A DNA stretch of 64,000 nt from Mycoplasma sp. CAG:877 (GCA_000433455.1 HF992500.1:27906-91905); one strand, 5' to 3'. Shown: positions 1 to 9,205, counted from the stretch's first letter. The notes: generated from the letters alone by a model not told the origin. Program-made: numbers and translations.

Positions 1-2507
1 TCACTAAATATGATTTGTAGTATTAAAGCTGATAAGATACTAAATATAATTAGTGGATTAGTTCTTAGTGGAGTTTTAAATATTGATTCTTTTTCACTAC
101 GACAATTTAGTACATGCATATTTTGGATAAATACCATTAGTGTCATTATATATCCTCTAGCAGATGATATTTGCATATTTAGATTATTTATTAGATACAT
201 CCAAGTTATAAATACTATTAAACCTATTGATATTCCAGATATTAATACTTCTTTTGCTAGGACTTTATTAAATAGTGTTTCTTTTGGATTTCTAGGTGGT
301 TCCTTCATAATATTTGATTCTGCTTTTTCAAAAGATAAAGCAAAGTCCTGAAGACCATCTGTTACAATATTTAACCATAATAACTGAATAGCAACTAAAG
401 GCATAGGCATATCTAAAATAATAGCTAGCAAGAAGAATAAGACTTCTGCAACTCCACATGATAATAACATATAACTGATTTTTCGAATATTACTATAGGC
501 ATTTCTTCCCTCTTTGATACCTACAACAATAGATTTAAAGTTATCATCTAGAATTATCATAGACGATGTTTCTTTAGCGACATCAGTTCCTGATCCCATA
601 GCGATACCAATATTAGCAGACTTGATAGCTGGAGCATCATTGACACCATCACCTGTTACAGCAACAAATTCTCCCTGTCTTTTTAGTGATTCAACTATTT
701 CTAATTTATTTAGAGGAGTTACTCTAGTAAAAACTTTTTTAGTTTTAATAAATTTGTCAAAAGCTTTTTTACCTTTTTCTAAATATTCATTTACTTCTTG
801 ACCTGTTGTAACTTCTGAATAGTCTTCTACTAGACCTAAATCTTTCGCAATAGAATATGCAGTTAGAGGATGATCTCCTGTTACCATAATAACTTTTATA
901 CCTGCTGTTTTACATTCTTTTATAGATTCCTTAGCTTCTTCTCTAATAGGATCAATAAAGGCAACTAAACCTACAAAGTTTAAGTCTTTTAAATTATTTT
1001 TATCTTTAGAAGTACCATCAGCAATAGCAATTACTCGATAACCTGAACTTGCTAGATCTTCGTTTTGTTTCTTCAATGATTCTTTATCTATCTTTACTTT
1101 TTTATCTTTTACGGTCATAGTAGTACAAAACTCTAAAACTTTTTCTAAAGAACCTTTTATGGTACAATAGTTTTTATCATTTTCTTTAAAGAAAACAGCA
1201 GAGTACTTTTTCTCAGACTCATAATTTATACGATCAGTTATTTCAATATTCTTTATATCTACAGAAGCTTTTAGTCCTAAAGCTAGGAATGCTATATCAA
1301 TGGAGTCACCTACTTTTCTGTAAGAATCATCTATTTTTTCTAGGATAGCTTCATTGTTTAAGACACCTAATTTACTTATATATTTAGCATCTTTTAAATT
1401 AGAGTTTTCTCTAGAAATTATTTTACCAAAGGCATTATAGCCAGTTCCTTCAATATCAAAAATACTATTATCAGGTAAAACTATGCGTTTTGCGGTTTGT
1501 TCATTTACAGTAAGTGTTCCCGTTTTATCAGATGCTATGACAGTACAACTTCCTAGACTTTCAACGGAGTTTAGTCTTTTAACTACAACATTTTCCTTAC
1601 TCATTCGATTTGAACCTATGGTTAGGGCCATTGTTAAGGCTAGAGGTAGACCTTCAGGCATTGCTGATACAGATAAAGCAATAACCGATAAGAAAATTTC
1701 ACTACCAGTCGTTCCTTTAGAATATAAAGCTATAGCAATTATAATAGCAACAACAATTACTAAATAAGTTATTTGTTTAGAAAACTTCTCCATACGAATA
1801 GTTAGAGGAGATTTTGTTTCTTCAGTATTATTTACTCTACTAGCTATTTCTCCTATTTCGGTATTAGTTCCTGTTGCGGTTACAATGGCTTTAGCTCTTC
1901 CTGTTAGAACACTAGTACCGGCATAAAGCATATTTTTTCTTTCTGCTAAAATAACATCTTTAGTTATTGTTGTTTTATCTTTTTCAACACTGGTACTTTC
2001 ACCAGTTAAGATAGATTCATCAATAGATAAATTATTACTTTCAATAAGGCGCATATCAGCACTTATTTTGTCACCAGATTCTAGTAAGACAATATCTCCT
2101 ATTACTAAGTCACCGGCATCTATTTCTCTAGTTTGTCCGAACCTTAATATTTTGACTTTTTCTTCTATTAACTTAGCTAGAGCTTCAACATTTTTATTAG
2201 CTTTCCATTCTTGATAAGTTCCCAAAATTAAATCAACAAAAATTATAAAGAGAATGGCTATGCCATCTATCTTTTCATTTATTAAAAAAGATACAATACT
2301 GGCAAAAAGAAGTAATAAAACGATTGGATCTTTTAATTCTCTAAAAAAGATAGTTAGAATAGAATCTTTTTCTTTTTTTGGCAATTCATTTTTACCATAT
2401 TTTTTTAATCTAGCTAAGGCTTCTTCATTAGTTAGACCTTCTTCATTACTTTTTAAGATTTCAAGTACATCTTTAGTATCTGTACTATGCCATTTTTTTA
2501 GTTCCAT
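1..2507 (-). CDS. Calcium-type P-type ATPase (P2A), 3' end cut by window edge
   Basis: Cation-pumping membrane ATPase of the SERCA/PMCA-like P2 family, probably exporting Ca2+. The minus-strand frame is open from an ATG at 2505-2507 to base 1, giving about 835 residues; the last few dozen are outside the window. The N-terminal cation-ATPase domain has GLTNEEA and RLKKYGKNELP, followed by the TGES actuator loop. The phosphorylation motif is ASDKTGTLT with Asp327 (about 1505-1535); TGDHP (about 875) and GDGVNDAP (about 640) follow. The visible end reads LLLQIIFS, typical of the last membrane helices. The start is supported by a GGTG ribosome site that overlaps the stop of the upstream glycosyltransferase. 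It is the third gene of an operon with the GT4 and DUF2974 genes. The metal specificity is inferred from family resemblance only. Confidence 0.93.
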   Translation of the reverse strand, partial: MELKKWHSTDTKDVLEILKSNEEGLTNEEALARLKKYGKNELPKKEKDSILTIFFRELKDPIVLLLLFASIVSFLINEKIDGIAILFIIFVDLILGTYQEWKANKNVEALAKLIEEKVKILRFGQTREIDAGDLVIGDIVLLESGDKISADMRLIESNNLSIDESILTGESTSVEKDKTTITKDVILAERKNMLYAGTSVLTGRAKAIVTATGTNTEIGEIASRVNNTEETKSPLTIRMEKFSKQITYLVIVVAIIIAIALYSKGTTGSEIFLSVIALSVSAMPEGLPLALTMALTIGSNRMSKENVVVKRLNSVESLGSCTVIASDKTGTLTVNEQTAKRIVLPDNSIFDIEGTGYNAFGKIISRENSNLKDAKYISKLGVLNNEAILEKIDDSYRKVGDSIDIAFLALGLKASVDIKNIEITDRINYESEKKYSAVFFKENDKNYCTIKGSLEKVLEFCTTMTVKDKKVKIDKESLKKQNEDLASSGYRVIAIADGTSKDKNNLKDLNFVGLVAFIDPIREEAKESIKECKTAGIKVIMVTGDHPLTAYSIAKDLGLVEDYSEVTTGQEVNEYLEKGKKAFDKFIKTKKVFTRVTPLNKLEIVESLKRQGEFVAVTGDGVNDAPAIKSANIGIAMGSGTDVAKETSSMIILDDNFKSIVVGIKEGRNAYSNIRKISYMLLSCGVAEVLFFLLAIILDMPMPLVAIQLLWLNIVTDGLQDFALSFEKAESNIMKEPPRNPKETLFNKVLAKEVLISGISIGLIVFITWMYLINNLNMQISSARGYIMTLMVFIQNMHVLNCRSEKESIFKTPLRTNPLIIFSILSALILQIIFS

Positions 2508-2511
2508 ATAA

Positions 2512-3711
2512 TCACCTGTTATTTTTTTGTTTTTTTGATTTTTGTTCAATTAAGTCTTTATAAAGATAATATGCATCATCGACCATACTATCCCAACTTT
2601 TATATAAATCACGATAAGCATTTTCTTTTACTTCATTATATAGTTTTTTATTCTCTAAAATTTCAATAATTTTATTAGTGTAGTCTTCAATTGAATTTTT
2701 AGATAAGTACCCATTAACATTATTAGTAACAGTTGCAGCTGTTGCGGTATTTTCTAAAAATACAGTTGGTGTTTTTTGAGAGGCAGCTTCTATTTGAACA
2801 ATAGATGAAGAGTCATAAATTGATGGGAATAGCATAAGATCGGATCTACTATAATAATAAGCTAATTCTTTACGATTAGTTATTTTACCACACATAATAA
2901 TTTCTTTTTCCATGTCAAGTTCGGATATTTTCTTTTTTAGTTTATCTTCATCTTGACCTGAACCAACAAATAACATTTTCCATTTTAATCTAGGCTTTTT
3001 TAGTTTTAATAATTTTAGAGAGTCTACGATAAAGAAAATGTTTTTTAAAGTGTTAATTCTTCCTACAAATAAGAAGATAATTTCACTTTCCTTTAATTTG
3101 TGCTTTTCATTTATAAATTTATGAGCTTGTTTGACATCTTGAACTGGTTCCATTTCAGTAGCATTATTCATTACACGAGGTAGACATTTATAATGATATT
3201 CCTCATAAAAAATACGGGCAACTTCATTGTTAACAGCCCAACACTCATCACATTTATTAAAGACTTTTATTAGTTTACTAGTTAGTCTGTTTGCTAAATA
3301 CTCAGACTTTACAGCTTTTAGAAAGTCTTGTTTAAACTGACTATGCATTGTAGCAATACAAGGAATATTATGCTTTTTGGCATACTTTAGACCAGCTTCT
3401 CCTAGAGTAAATGGAGAATGAATATGAACAATATCTAGTTTGTACTTTTCTAATTCTTTTCTAAACTTTGGATCAAGTTTAGGAGTTGGAAGAGAATAAT
3501 CTAAAAATAAGGCTTTGATAGAATTACATCTTACAACTTTATAAGGGAAGATGGAGTCATCATAAGGAGATGAAATATAGTTAGGAACAAAGACTATTAC
3601 ATTAGCGTATTTTACTAGTCTTCTCGCATAATTATCAACAACCATACATACTCCATCATTCATAGGATAGAATGAATCATTAAATATTCCAATAGTTAGT
3701 TTATTATTCAT
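2512..3711 (-). CDS. GT4 glycosyltransferase, glycolipid-synthase-like
   Basis: A 399-residue retaining GT-B enzyme. The N-terminal half starts with a GIFNDSFYPMNDGV nucleotide-fold strand and contains DIVHIHSPFTLGEAGL. The C-terminal half has FVGRINTLKN, then LMLFPSIYDSSSIVQIEAAS, where Glu of the E-x7-E-like motif binds the sugar nucleotide. This architecture resembles the diacylglycerol glucosyltransferases that make glycolipid anchors (established for the family); the acceptor here is inferred. An LTA synthase and a diacylglycerol kinase-like gene in the same window would fit a glycolipid role. It lies 15 bases after the DUF2974 gene and 4 bases before the Ca2+-ATPase, so it is probably co-transcribed with both. 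Confidence 0.85.
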   Translation of the reverse strand: MNNKLTIGIFNDSFYPMNDGVCMVVDNYARRLVKYANVIVFVPNYISSPYDDSIFPYKVVRCNSIKALFLDYSLPTPKLDPKFRKELEKYKLDIVHIHSPFTLGEAGLKYAKKHNIPCIATMHSQFKQDFLKAVKSEYLANRLTSKLIKVFNKCDECWAVNNEVARIFYEEYHYKCLPRVMNNATEMEPVQDVKQAHKFINEKHKLKESEIIFLFVGRINTLKNIFFIVDSLKLLKLKKPRLKWKMLFVGSGQDEDKLKKKISELDMEKEIIMCGKITNRKELAYYYSRSDLMLFPSIYDSSSIVQIEAASQKTPTVFLENTATAATVTNNVNGYLSKNSIEDYTNKIIEILENKKLYNEVKENAYRDLYKSWDSMVDDAYYLYKDLIEQKSKKQKNNR

Positions 3712-3726
3712 AGTAAGCTCCTTTTG

Positions 3727-4842
3727 TTACTTTTGTTTTTGTGATGTTTCCTTTTTCTTTACTTCTTTTTTCTTTTCTTTTTTTAAATTGTTAGGCATGT
3801 ATAATCCTAATAAAATATTAAATAATTTAAATAATTTATCTTTAGTTTTTGAAGTTGCTGGTAACTCTCTAACTAAATTAATACAAGTTACAATCTTTTT
3901 AAGAGTAACAGTTTCAGTATTATTTATATTAGACTTTTTTAAGATTTCAAAAATTGAGGCAACAAATTCTCGAATATCTTCTTCAGAGTTATTTTTCATG
4001 AAATCTTTAGTTTCTTCTGAGAAAACTATACTACTTTCACTTTGTGTAGCAGGTACAAAATAACTACCAAAACATTGCCATGATGTAGCGTGATGTTGTA
4101 GTATACCCTTCATATTACTTTGAACGACAAAATAATTTGGAGTTGAATATAGTAACATTCCAACTAAACTTATTTCTGGGGTGAACTTTTTTATTTTAGG
4201 GATTAGTTGTTGATAACGTTTACTTAAAAATTCTTTTTCACGCATACCTGGACCATCAAAGTCATAGACAGTAACAATTCTTTTTTTGACATTATCTTCT
4301 GCTTCCATAGCTGCAGCAACAGCTAGATTTCCACCTTTAGAATGTCCTCCTACATAGATTTTTTTATGTTTCTTAGCTTCCTTATTTAAATAACCAATCG
4401 CAAGAGTTTGACTTGGTACAGGAAACTTGTTAGATAAATCAAAGTCTTCACGCCAACCAGACATGTATTCATTGGTTCCTTCATAAGAAATATAAATCCA
4501 GTCATTATATTCAAAAGTTATAGCTCCAAATTGTTTTTCAGTATCAACTATTCTTGAATAATTAGTCATTAATATATCTTTAAAGCGTAAAGTGTTTTTT
4601 ACATTACCAAAAAGATTATGAGCATACTTATAAACATTTAGTTTGTTCTTTATTTTTTCATTTGTAATAACACTAAAATAAGCTTTACTAACGTTTTCTA
4701 TAGTATTAGGTAAAATACTAATTACTTCACTAAAATTTAAGTATGATAGCTCTGCTAGTATTAAAGCATCTACATCATTAAATGGAACTTCATTAAAATC
4801 TTTATCTCCATAATATTTACAATAGTCAATAAAATTTGCCAT
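3727..4842 (-). CDS. DUF2974 alpha/beta-hydrolase (Mbeg1-like)
   Basis: A 371-residue cytoplasmic protein with no signal peptide. The lipase-type nucleophile elbow GHSKGG lies at residues 166-171 (Ser168), preceded by IYVGG and followed by LAVAAAM; this is the standard beta-strand/Ser/helix turn. Upstream is FEYNDWIYISYEGTNEY, and a YDFDGPGM block probably carries the acid residue; QHHATSW may give the histidine. These blocks match the DUF2974 family, whose substrates are not established. The C-terminus is a lysine-rich tail. It is the first gene of the operon with the GT4 and the Ca2+ ATPase. The start is set by GGAGTG 6 bases before the ATG. Confidence 0.85.
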   Translation of the reverse strand: MANFIDYCKYYGDKDFNEVPFNDVDALILAELSYLNFSEVISILPNTIENVSKAYFSVITNEKIKNKLNVYKYAHNLFGNVKNTLRFKDILMTNYSRIVDTEKQFGAITFEYNDWIYISYEGTNEYMSGWREDFDLSNKFPVPSQTLAIGYLNKEAKKHKKIYVGGHSKGGNLAVAAAMEAEDNVKKRIVTVYDFDGPGMREKEFLSKRYQQLIPKIKKFTPEISLVGMLLYSTPNYFVVQSNMKGILQHHATSWQCFGSYFVPATQSESSIVFSEETKDFMKNNSEEDIREFVASIFEILKKSNINNTETVTLKKIVTCINLVRELPATSKTKDKLFKLFNILLGLYMPNNLKKEKKKEVKKKETSQKQK

Positions 4843-4860
4843 AGTATCACTCCTATTATC

Positions 4861-4869
4861 ATTATAACA
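4861..4869 (-). promoter_or_regulatory. Extended -10 promoter of the DUF2974-GT4-ATPase operon
   Basis: On the minus strand this reads TGTTATAAT, a perfect TATAAT with an upstream TG. No convincing -35 box lies 17 bases upstream, as expected for an extended -10 promoter. It sits about 20 bases before the start codon at 4842. Confidence 0.6.
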
Positions 4870-4879
4870 TTTAGAAAAT

Positions 4880-4917
4880 AAAAAGATAAAGTCTTTTTAC
4901 TTTACCTTTACCTTTTT
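4880..4917 (-). terminator. Terminator behind the thioredoxin-like gene
   Basis: On the minus strand a 12-base arm (4906-4917) pairs with 4880-4891, allowing one G-U, around a 14-base loop. An ATTTT stretch follows. It sits just after the stop at 4932. Confidence 0.6.
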
Positions 4918-4931
4918 ATTACATTTATTTA

Positions 4932-5567
4932 TTATTTATTGCAAGTTGAAGTACAAATATCTTTTTTACAATCTTGCATCATACATCTTAATTTATTTTT
5001 TAATCCTTCTAAATCTTCATTAGCCCAGTAGTCAGCTGGTTTTTCATAACCTTTTGTATCCCAAGCAGTTTCATCATCAAAACCAACAATTTTACCATCT
5101 TTTATTGCTATTACTGCAGGTACATAAAGTCTTTTATTACCTTCTTCATCATTTTGTAAGTAGTCAGATAAAATTTCAGTTATTTTTTTGTAGGCATCTG
5201 TATTATTTTTACGTTCTTCTAAAATATTTAAATAGTAGATTTTTTCTACTTCTTTTTCTTTTGCTATTTCATTTAGATATGGAACATAAGCTGTACACCA
5301 AGGACATTCTGGGAAGCCTAAGTAAACAATACCTGTACCCTTTTCTAAAATATTTATGATTTGTTCTGGAGTACGATAAACAAAAACATTGTCTAAAGCC
5401 TTTCCATCTTCATCTTTTAAGTTATATTCTTTAGCAAATTTTTCACTGTCTGTTAATTTGTTATCATTATTAGTATCAGCTTTCTTACTATTTTTTGGAT
5501 AGAAACAAAATACTCCTAAAATAACTATAACTACTAAAGCAATTATTAATAAACTATTTTTCTTCAT
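4932..5567 (-). CDS. Membrane-anchored thioredoxin-fold protein with CPWC site and Cys-rich tail
   Basis: A 211-residue protein. Residues 5-22 form one membrane helix, followed by a short charged linker, so the rest should face outside. FPECPWCTAYVP carries the redox motif CPWC at residues 88-91, and IVYLGF before it matches the thioredoxin core strand. It resembles bacteriocin-accessory thioredoxin-like proteins (PedC/Brx1 type), probably a thiol oxidoreductase. The C-terminus adds Cys195, 200, 205 and 209 (C-x4-C-x4-C-x3-C), not part of a normal thioredoxin fold and perhaps a metal site or extra disulfides. It has its own promoter and terminator. The RBS is GGAGAAG, 4 bases before the ATG. 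Confidence 0.82.
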   Translation of the reverse strand: MKKNSLLIIALVVIVILGVFCFYPKNSKKADTNNDNKLTDSEKFAKEYNLKDEDGKALDNVFVYRTPEQIINILEKGTGIVYLGFPECPWCTAYVPYLNEIAKEKEVEKIYYLNILEERKNNTDAYKKITEILSDYLQNDEEGNKRLYVPAVIAIKDGKIVGFDDETAWDTKGYEKPADYWANEDLEGLKNKLRCMMQDCKKDICTSTCNK

Positions 5568-5596
5568 ATTACTTCTCCTTTTTTATTTATATTTCA

Positions 5597-5625
5597 ATTG
5601 TATTAAGAAAAATAGGTCTTTTCAA
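5597..5625 (-). promoter_or_regulatory. Sigma-A promoter of the thioredoxin-like gene
   Basis: Minus strand: -35 TTGAAA (5620-5625), 17-base spacer, -10 TACAAT (5597-5602). It lies about 30 bases upstream of the start codon. Confidence 0.7.
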
Positions 5626-5644
5626 TAAACTTGAAGTTGAAAAA

Positions 5645-5665
5645 AACTCAACATGAGGTTGAGTT
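5645..5665 (-). terminator. Terminator of the cupin gene
   Basis: Perfect 8-bp stem AACTCAAC/GTTGAGTT (5645-5652 with 5658-5665) around a 5-base loop. On the minus strand a run of T follows. The stem touches the last base of the cupin stop codon. Confidence 0.85.
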
Positions 5666-6138
5666 TATGTTTTAGTAATATTTATGGTTCCTTTTGGATG
5701 ATTTTGGGGTGCGTATATTGAATACAATTTTAATGGAGTATTTCCAATATTAGTGATGTTATGATAAGTACCAGCTGGTATTAAAATAGCATAGTTAGAA
5801 TTTACTTCTTTTTTAAAAGATAAATCATTTTTTGAAGTTCCTAATTCAACTAGGGCATTTCCTTCTTCTAGTTTTATAAATTGATCTATGTTAGGATGAA
5901 CTTCTAGACCAACACTTTCTTTTTGTGGAATACTCATTAGAGTTAGTTGAAGATTATTACCAGTCCAAAGAGTTGTTCTATAGTTTGGATTTTCTAAAGT
6001 ACGTTTTGTTAGATTTATAGTACTAGGTGTTGGACCTAGATCGGTTGGGATAGTATTGCTGCGATAGTTATTTGGGTTATGATAGTTTGAATTATAATAA
6101 TTATAGGGATTATTATAATTATTTGAATAATAATTCAT
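5665..6138 (-). CDS. Cupin-domain protein with Asn/Tyr-rich N-terminus
   Basis: A 157-residue protein. Residues 1-30 are almost only Asn and Tyr. From about residue 45 comes a single cupin barrel: TLWTGNNLQLTLMSIP, then LEVHPNIDQFIKLEEG (cupin motif 1, with the usual second His replaced in HPNIDQF and Glu residues kept) and YAILIPAGTYHNITNIG (motif 2, with His). Small cupins of this type, with a glycine/tyrosine-rich start, are common in Bacillota and have no fixed function; metal binding through the His/Glu residues is inferred. It is a single-gene unit with its own terminator. Confidence 0.83.
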   Translation of the reverse strand: MNYYSNNYNNPYNYYNSNYHNPNNYRSNTIPTDLGPTPSTINLTKRTLENPNYRTTLWTGNNLQLTLMSIPQKESVGLEVHPNIDQFIKLEEGNALVELGTSKNDLSFKKEVNSNYAILIPAGTYHNITNIGNTPLKLYSIYAPQNHPKGTINITKT

Positions 6139-6186
6139 GATATTTTTCCTTTCATATATAGTTTATGTAAAGAGAAAAAATAGTTT

Positions 6187-6217
6187 AAAAAAAGTAAGAA
6201 ATTAATTTTTCTTACTT
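6187..6217 (-). terminator. Terminator overlapping the end of the macro-domain gene
   Basis: Stem AAGTAAGAAA/TTTCTTACTT (6208-6217 with 6192-6201) with loop TTAATT, then a T-run on the minus strand. The first arm lies inside the last codons and the loop holds the stop codon at 6202-6204. Confidence 0.8.
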
Positions 6218-6720
6218 AGTGCTTTTGAATATAATTCATAGTCTTTTTCGGTAAAACAAGAAAATATAACATCAATGTTTTCAGATAGATATTCTTTTAC
6301 TGTACTTATAGCAATCTTCATAGCTTTTTCTTTAGGGTAATGATAGATACCAGTACTTATACAAGGAAAAGCAATTGATACTTTTTCTAAGTTATTTTCT
6401 TTTAGATATTTTTGGGCTAGTAAAAGACTATTTTTGTAACAGGAACTTAATAGGTTCCCCTCATTATTATTGCCACCTAGATAGATGGGACCTACTGTAT
6501 GAATTATTTTTTTGGCTTTGCAATTATAACCATTAGTCATTTTTGCTTCACCAGTTTTACAACCGTTTAATTTACGACATTCTTCTAATAATTCAGGTCC
6601 AGCTTTCTTATGGATTGCTCCATCAACACCAGACCCTCCTAATAGAGATGGTCTGGCAGCATTTACTATTATGTCAACATCTAAATCTACAATATTTTCT
6701 TTAGTTACAATTATGGGCAT
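6202..6720 (-). CDS. Macro-domain protein (O-acetyl-ADP-ribose deacetylase type)
   Basis: A 172-residue single macro domain. The ADP-ribose pocket is seen as [15 protein letters not shown] with Asn20, then [14 protein letters not shown] (28-41), the catalytic loop of the MacroD/YmdB class. [15 protein letters not shown] and [12 protein letters not shown] complete the ligand-binding loops. Members remove ADP-ribose from proteins or hydrolyse O-acetyl-ADP-ribose. Its ATG overlaps the TAA of the upstream 87-residue membrane protein by one base (TAATG), so translation is probably coupled. Confidence 0.92.
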   Translation of the reverse strand: MPIIVTKENIVDLDVDIIVNAARPSLLGGSGVDGAIHKKAGPELLEECRKLNGCKTGEAKMTNGYNCKAKKIIHTVGPIYLGGNNNEGNLLSSCYKNSLLLAQKYLKENNLEKVSIAFPCISTGIYHYPKEKAMKIAISTVKEYLSENIDVIFSCFTEKDYELYSKALSKKN

Positions 6721-6983
6721 TACTTTTTGTCCTTTTTATTTTCTTGTTTTTTAGTTTTTTCGGCTTTTTTTACTTTTTCAGTTTTTACTTTTGGAACACT
6801 GATTTTAGCTTCTTTTTCTTCATTTTTCTTTTCAGTAAGAGCTCTTTTTACATATAAGCCACCTAGTAAAACTAGTAGTATTCCAAAGATAATGTATAGT
6901 GGAATATTTCCTTTTAGTCCAGCAAGTAAATAAAATAGACCTGCTAGAAAAAATAAAACTGCACAAATAATACTTCTTTTCAT
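6720..6983 (-). CDS. Small two-helix membrane protein
   Basis: An 87-residue protein of unrecognised family. Two hydrophobic segments (about residues 5-22 and 28-46) are joined by a short GLKGNIP turn. They are followed by a highly charged Lys/Glu tail of about 40 residues that should lie in the cytoplasm. It is first in a two-gene operon with the macro-domain gene. The RBS is AGGAG, 7 bases before the ATG. No function can be assigned. Confidence 0.75.
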   Translation of the reverse strand: MKRSIICAVLFFLAGLFYLLAGLKGNIPLYIIFGILLVLLGGLYVKRALTEKKNEEKEAKISVPKVKTEKVKKAEKTKKQENKKDKK

Positions 6984-7011
6984 AAATTTCTCCTATCTTT
7001 TTATTTACTTT

Positions 7012-7020
7012 ATTATAACA
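7012..7020 (-). promoter_or_regulatory. Extended -10 promoter of the small membrane/macro operon
   Basis: Minus strand TGTTATAAT, a perfect -10 with a TG extension. It lies about 30 bases upstream of the start at 6983, and the -35 region is weak. Confidence 0.6.
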
Positions 7021-7066
7021 TAATAATTAGTTATTGCATACTAAGAAAAATGGTTGTAGTTTTATA

Positions 7067-7089
7067 AAAAGAAAGTCTAATTAGACTCT
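7067..7089 (-). terminator. Terminator of the zinc/cadmium ATPase
   Basis: Palindromic stem around AGTCTAATTAGACT (7072-7080 with 7081-7089) and then TTTCTTTTT on the minus strand. It overlaps the stop codon of the ATPase gene. Confidence 0.8.
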
Positions 7090-8895
7090 CTTCCACATTA
7101 TAGTTAAAACGTTTAGAATAGCTAGTAGTGTTACACCTACATCAGCAAAGACAGCCATCCAGATAGTACTTATACCAAATACTCCTAGTAGTAAGACAAT
7201 GAATTTTACAATAAGAGCAAAGATAATACTTTCTTTTACTTTACGTTTTGTTAATTTAGAAATATTATGAGCAGTTTTTATTTTAGATAAGTCGTCTTTC
7301 ATAATAACAATATCACTTGCTTCGATAGCAGCATCACTACCAAGGCTACCCATAGATACACCAATATCAGAAGTTTTAATAACTGGGGCATCATTGATAC
7401 CATCACCAATAAACATTACTAGTCCTTGTTTTTGATATTCTTTTATTTTTTCTACTTTATCGATTGGTAAAAGATTATTGTAATAAGTATTTATTTTTAC
7501 TTCATGAGCTATTTCTTTAGTTATATCTTCATTATCTCCTGATAAAATCATGATATCTTTGAAGTCTTCTTTTAGGGAACTAAGAGCATAACTACTCTTT
7601 TTTATACGATCTGATATAACAATACAACCAGCGTATTCATTATCAATTGCGACATAGATAACAGTACCAATAGCTTCTTCTTTAGGTAGTTCTACTTTGT
7701 TTTCTTCCATTAGTTTTTTATTACCAACTAATAGTTCTTTATTTTTTATAGTACAAGAGATACCTTTACCAGAGTATTCTTTATGATTAGTGGATTTTTC
7801 TAATGGTTCTTTACAGTAATTAACTATAGCCTTAGCAATAGGATGAATAGAATTTGCTTCAGCTGATGCGACTAGAGTTATAAATTCGTTTTCTTTTAGA
7901 GTTTTACTTTCGACTTTAGTTACTTCAAAGACACCTTCAGTAATAGTACCAGTTTTATCTAGAGCAAGATAATCGATATCAGCTAGAGTTTCTAGTTCTC
8001 TACTACCCTTTATTAAGATTCCTTCTTTACTAGCTCTACCAATACCAGAGAAGTAACCTAGTGGTACTGAGATAACTAAGGCACAAGGACATGACGTTAC
8101 TAAAAACACTAGTGCTCTATAAACCCATGTTTTAAAATCTCCTACTATTAGAGATGGAACTATAGCAATTATTAAAGCTGATATAACTACTACTGGAGTA
8201 TATATTTTGGAAAATTTACGTATAAAGGTTTCTGTATTAGTTTTTTTGTTGTTGGAGTTTTCAATTAAATCAATTATTTTGCTAGCAGTAGATGTTTTAT
8301 AAGTAGAAGTTGCTTTTACTTTTAGTATTGAATCTTTATTAATTGATCCTGAGATAACTTGATCATTAACAGTTGCTTTTCTAGGCGTTGATTCTCCTGT
8401 TAGAGAAGATGTATCTAAGTAACTTGTTCCTTCAATAACAATTCCATCTAGTGGAACTTTTTCTCCTGGTAAGACAACAAATATGTCATCAACTTTAGCT
8501 TTTTTAATAGATACTTTTTCTATTTCACCATCTTTAAATAAATTAATAGTTTCACTACGTAGGTCCATTAATTTAGTAATAGACTTTTTACTACTAGCAA
8601 CAGCAGCATCTGATAAATATTCACCAGTTTCAAATAAGAGCATAACCATGACAGCTTCCATATAACTACCAATAGCGAAAGCTCCTAGAGTTGCTAGTAT
8701 CATAAGAAAGTTTTCATTAAAAATATCTTTTTCCTTTAATCCTTCAAAAGCTTCCATATATATTTCATAACTTATAATTATATAACTTATTACTAATATT
8801 ATTTCTTTTATAGGACTTGGTAGAAAAATAGAAATTATAAATAGTATGATACTTATTATTATTCTTATTAAGTCTTCATTTAAAATTTTTTTCAT
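7081..8895 (-). CDS. Zn2+/Cd2+-exporting P1B-type ATPase
   Basis: A 604-residue heavy-metal pump. It has no N-terminal HMA/Cys metal-binding domain, so it starts almost directly with the membrane region. Motifs in order: TGES (167-170), the metal site CPC (269-271) in the sixth helix, DKTGT with phosphorylated Asp313, GDGINDAP in the hinge, and FADVGVTLL near the end. The CPC together with the D-x-G of the last helices is the P1B-2 (ZntA/CadA) signature, so Zn/Cd/Pb export is well supported. It directly follows the ArsR-type regulator with a TAATG overlap and a GGAGG site 7 bases upstream. The pair forms a metal-responsive efflux operon. Confidence 0.93.
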   Translation of the reverse strand: MKKILNEDLIRIIISIILFIISIFLPSPIKEIILVISYIIISYEIYMEAFEGLKEKDIFNENFLMILATLGAFAIGSYMEAVMVMLLFETGEYLSDAAVASSKKSITKLMDLRSETINLFKDGEIEKVSIKKAKVDDIFVVLPGEKVPLDGIVIEGTSYLDTSSLTGESTPRKATVNDQVISGSINKDSILKVKATSTYKTSTASKIIDLIENSNNKKTNTETFIRKFSKIYTPVVVISALIIAIVPSLIVGDFKTWVYRALVFLVTSCPCALVISVPLGYFSGIGRASKEGILIKGSRELETLADIDYLALDKTGTITEGVFEVTKVESKTLKENEFITLVASAEANSIHPIAKAIVNYCKEPLEKSTNHKEYSGKGISCTIKNKELLVGNKKLMEENKVELPKEEAIGTVIYVAIDNEYAGCIVISDRIKKSSYALSSLKEDFKDIMILSGDNEDITKEIAHEVKINTYYNNLLPIDKVEKIKEYQKQGLVMFIGDGINDAPVIKTSDIGVSMGSLGSDAAIEASDIVIMKDDLSKIKTAHNISKLTKRKVKESIIFALIVKFIVLLLGVFGISTIWMAVFADVGVTLLAILNVLTIMWKRV

Positions 8896-9191
8896 TACAT
8901 TACCTCCGATATATGCTCCAAGCCATATTTTAAAATTATTTTTATATGTTCATCACTTATACTATAATATACATTCTTCCCTATTTTGTCAGTTTTTACT
9001 AAATTAGATGTACGTAAGTTTTTTAATTGATGTGAAATTGCTGATTGAGTCATGTCAAGTAGTTCACTTATTTCATTTACACATAAGGGTTTATTTAAGA
9101 GTGCATCTAAAATTCTTAACCTAGTTTGGTCACCAAATATCTTATAGAACTCGCTAAGACCATATAAAAGTTCTTTACTATGTAGTTTCAT
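8895..9191 (-). CDS. ArsR/SmtB-family zinc-responsive repressor (CadC/CzrA-like)
   Basis: A 98-residue winged-helix dimer. The recognition helix is in TQSAISHQLKNLR (about 48-60), and the wing is VKTDKIGKNVYYSI. At the C-terminus Asp80, His82, His93 and Glu96 reproduce the D-x-H-x10-H-x2-E alpha-5 zinc site of SmtB and CadC. The alpha-3N Cys pair of cadmium-sensing CadC (ELCVCD) is not present, since KPLCVNEIS keeps only one Cys. Zinc is therefore the most likely inducer. It is co-transcribed with the P1B ATPase, and an inverted repeat covers the transcription start of its own promoter. Confidence 0.92.
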   Translation of the reverse strand: MKLHSKELLYGLSEFYKIFGDQTRLRILDALLNKPLCVNEISELLDMTQSAISHQLKNLRTSNLVKTDKIGKNVYYSISDEHIKIILKYGLEHISEVM

Positions 9192-9205
9192 AATTCACCT
9201 CTATA

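Noticed and set aside
10..351. Plus-strand ORFs under the Ca2+ ATPase (also 514-801, 1483-1767, 2254-2511)
   Set aside because: They are mirror frames of the ATPase, whose minus-strand frame is open and carries all P-type motifs. They lack ribosome sites and recognisable domains.
5054..5359. Plus-strand 101-residue ORF under the thioredoxin-like gene
   Set aside because: It is a His/Leu/Phe-rich shadow frame of a well-supported minus-strand gene.
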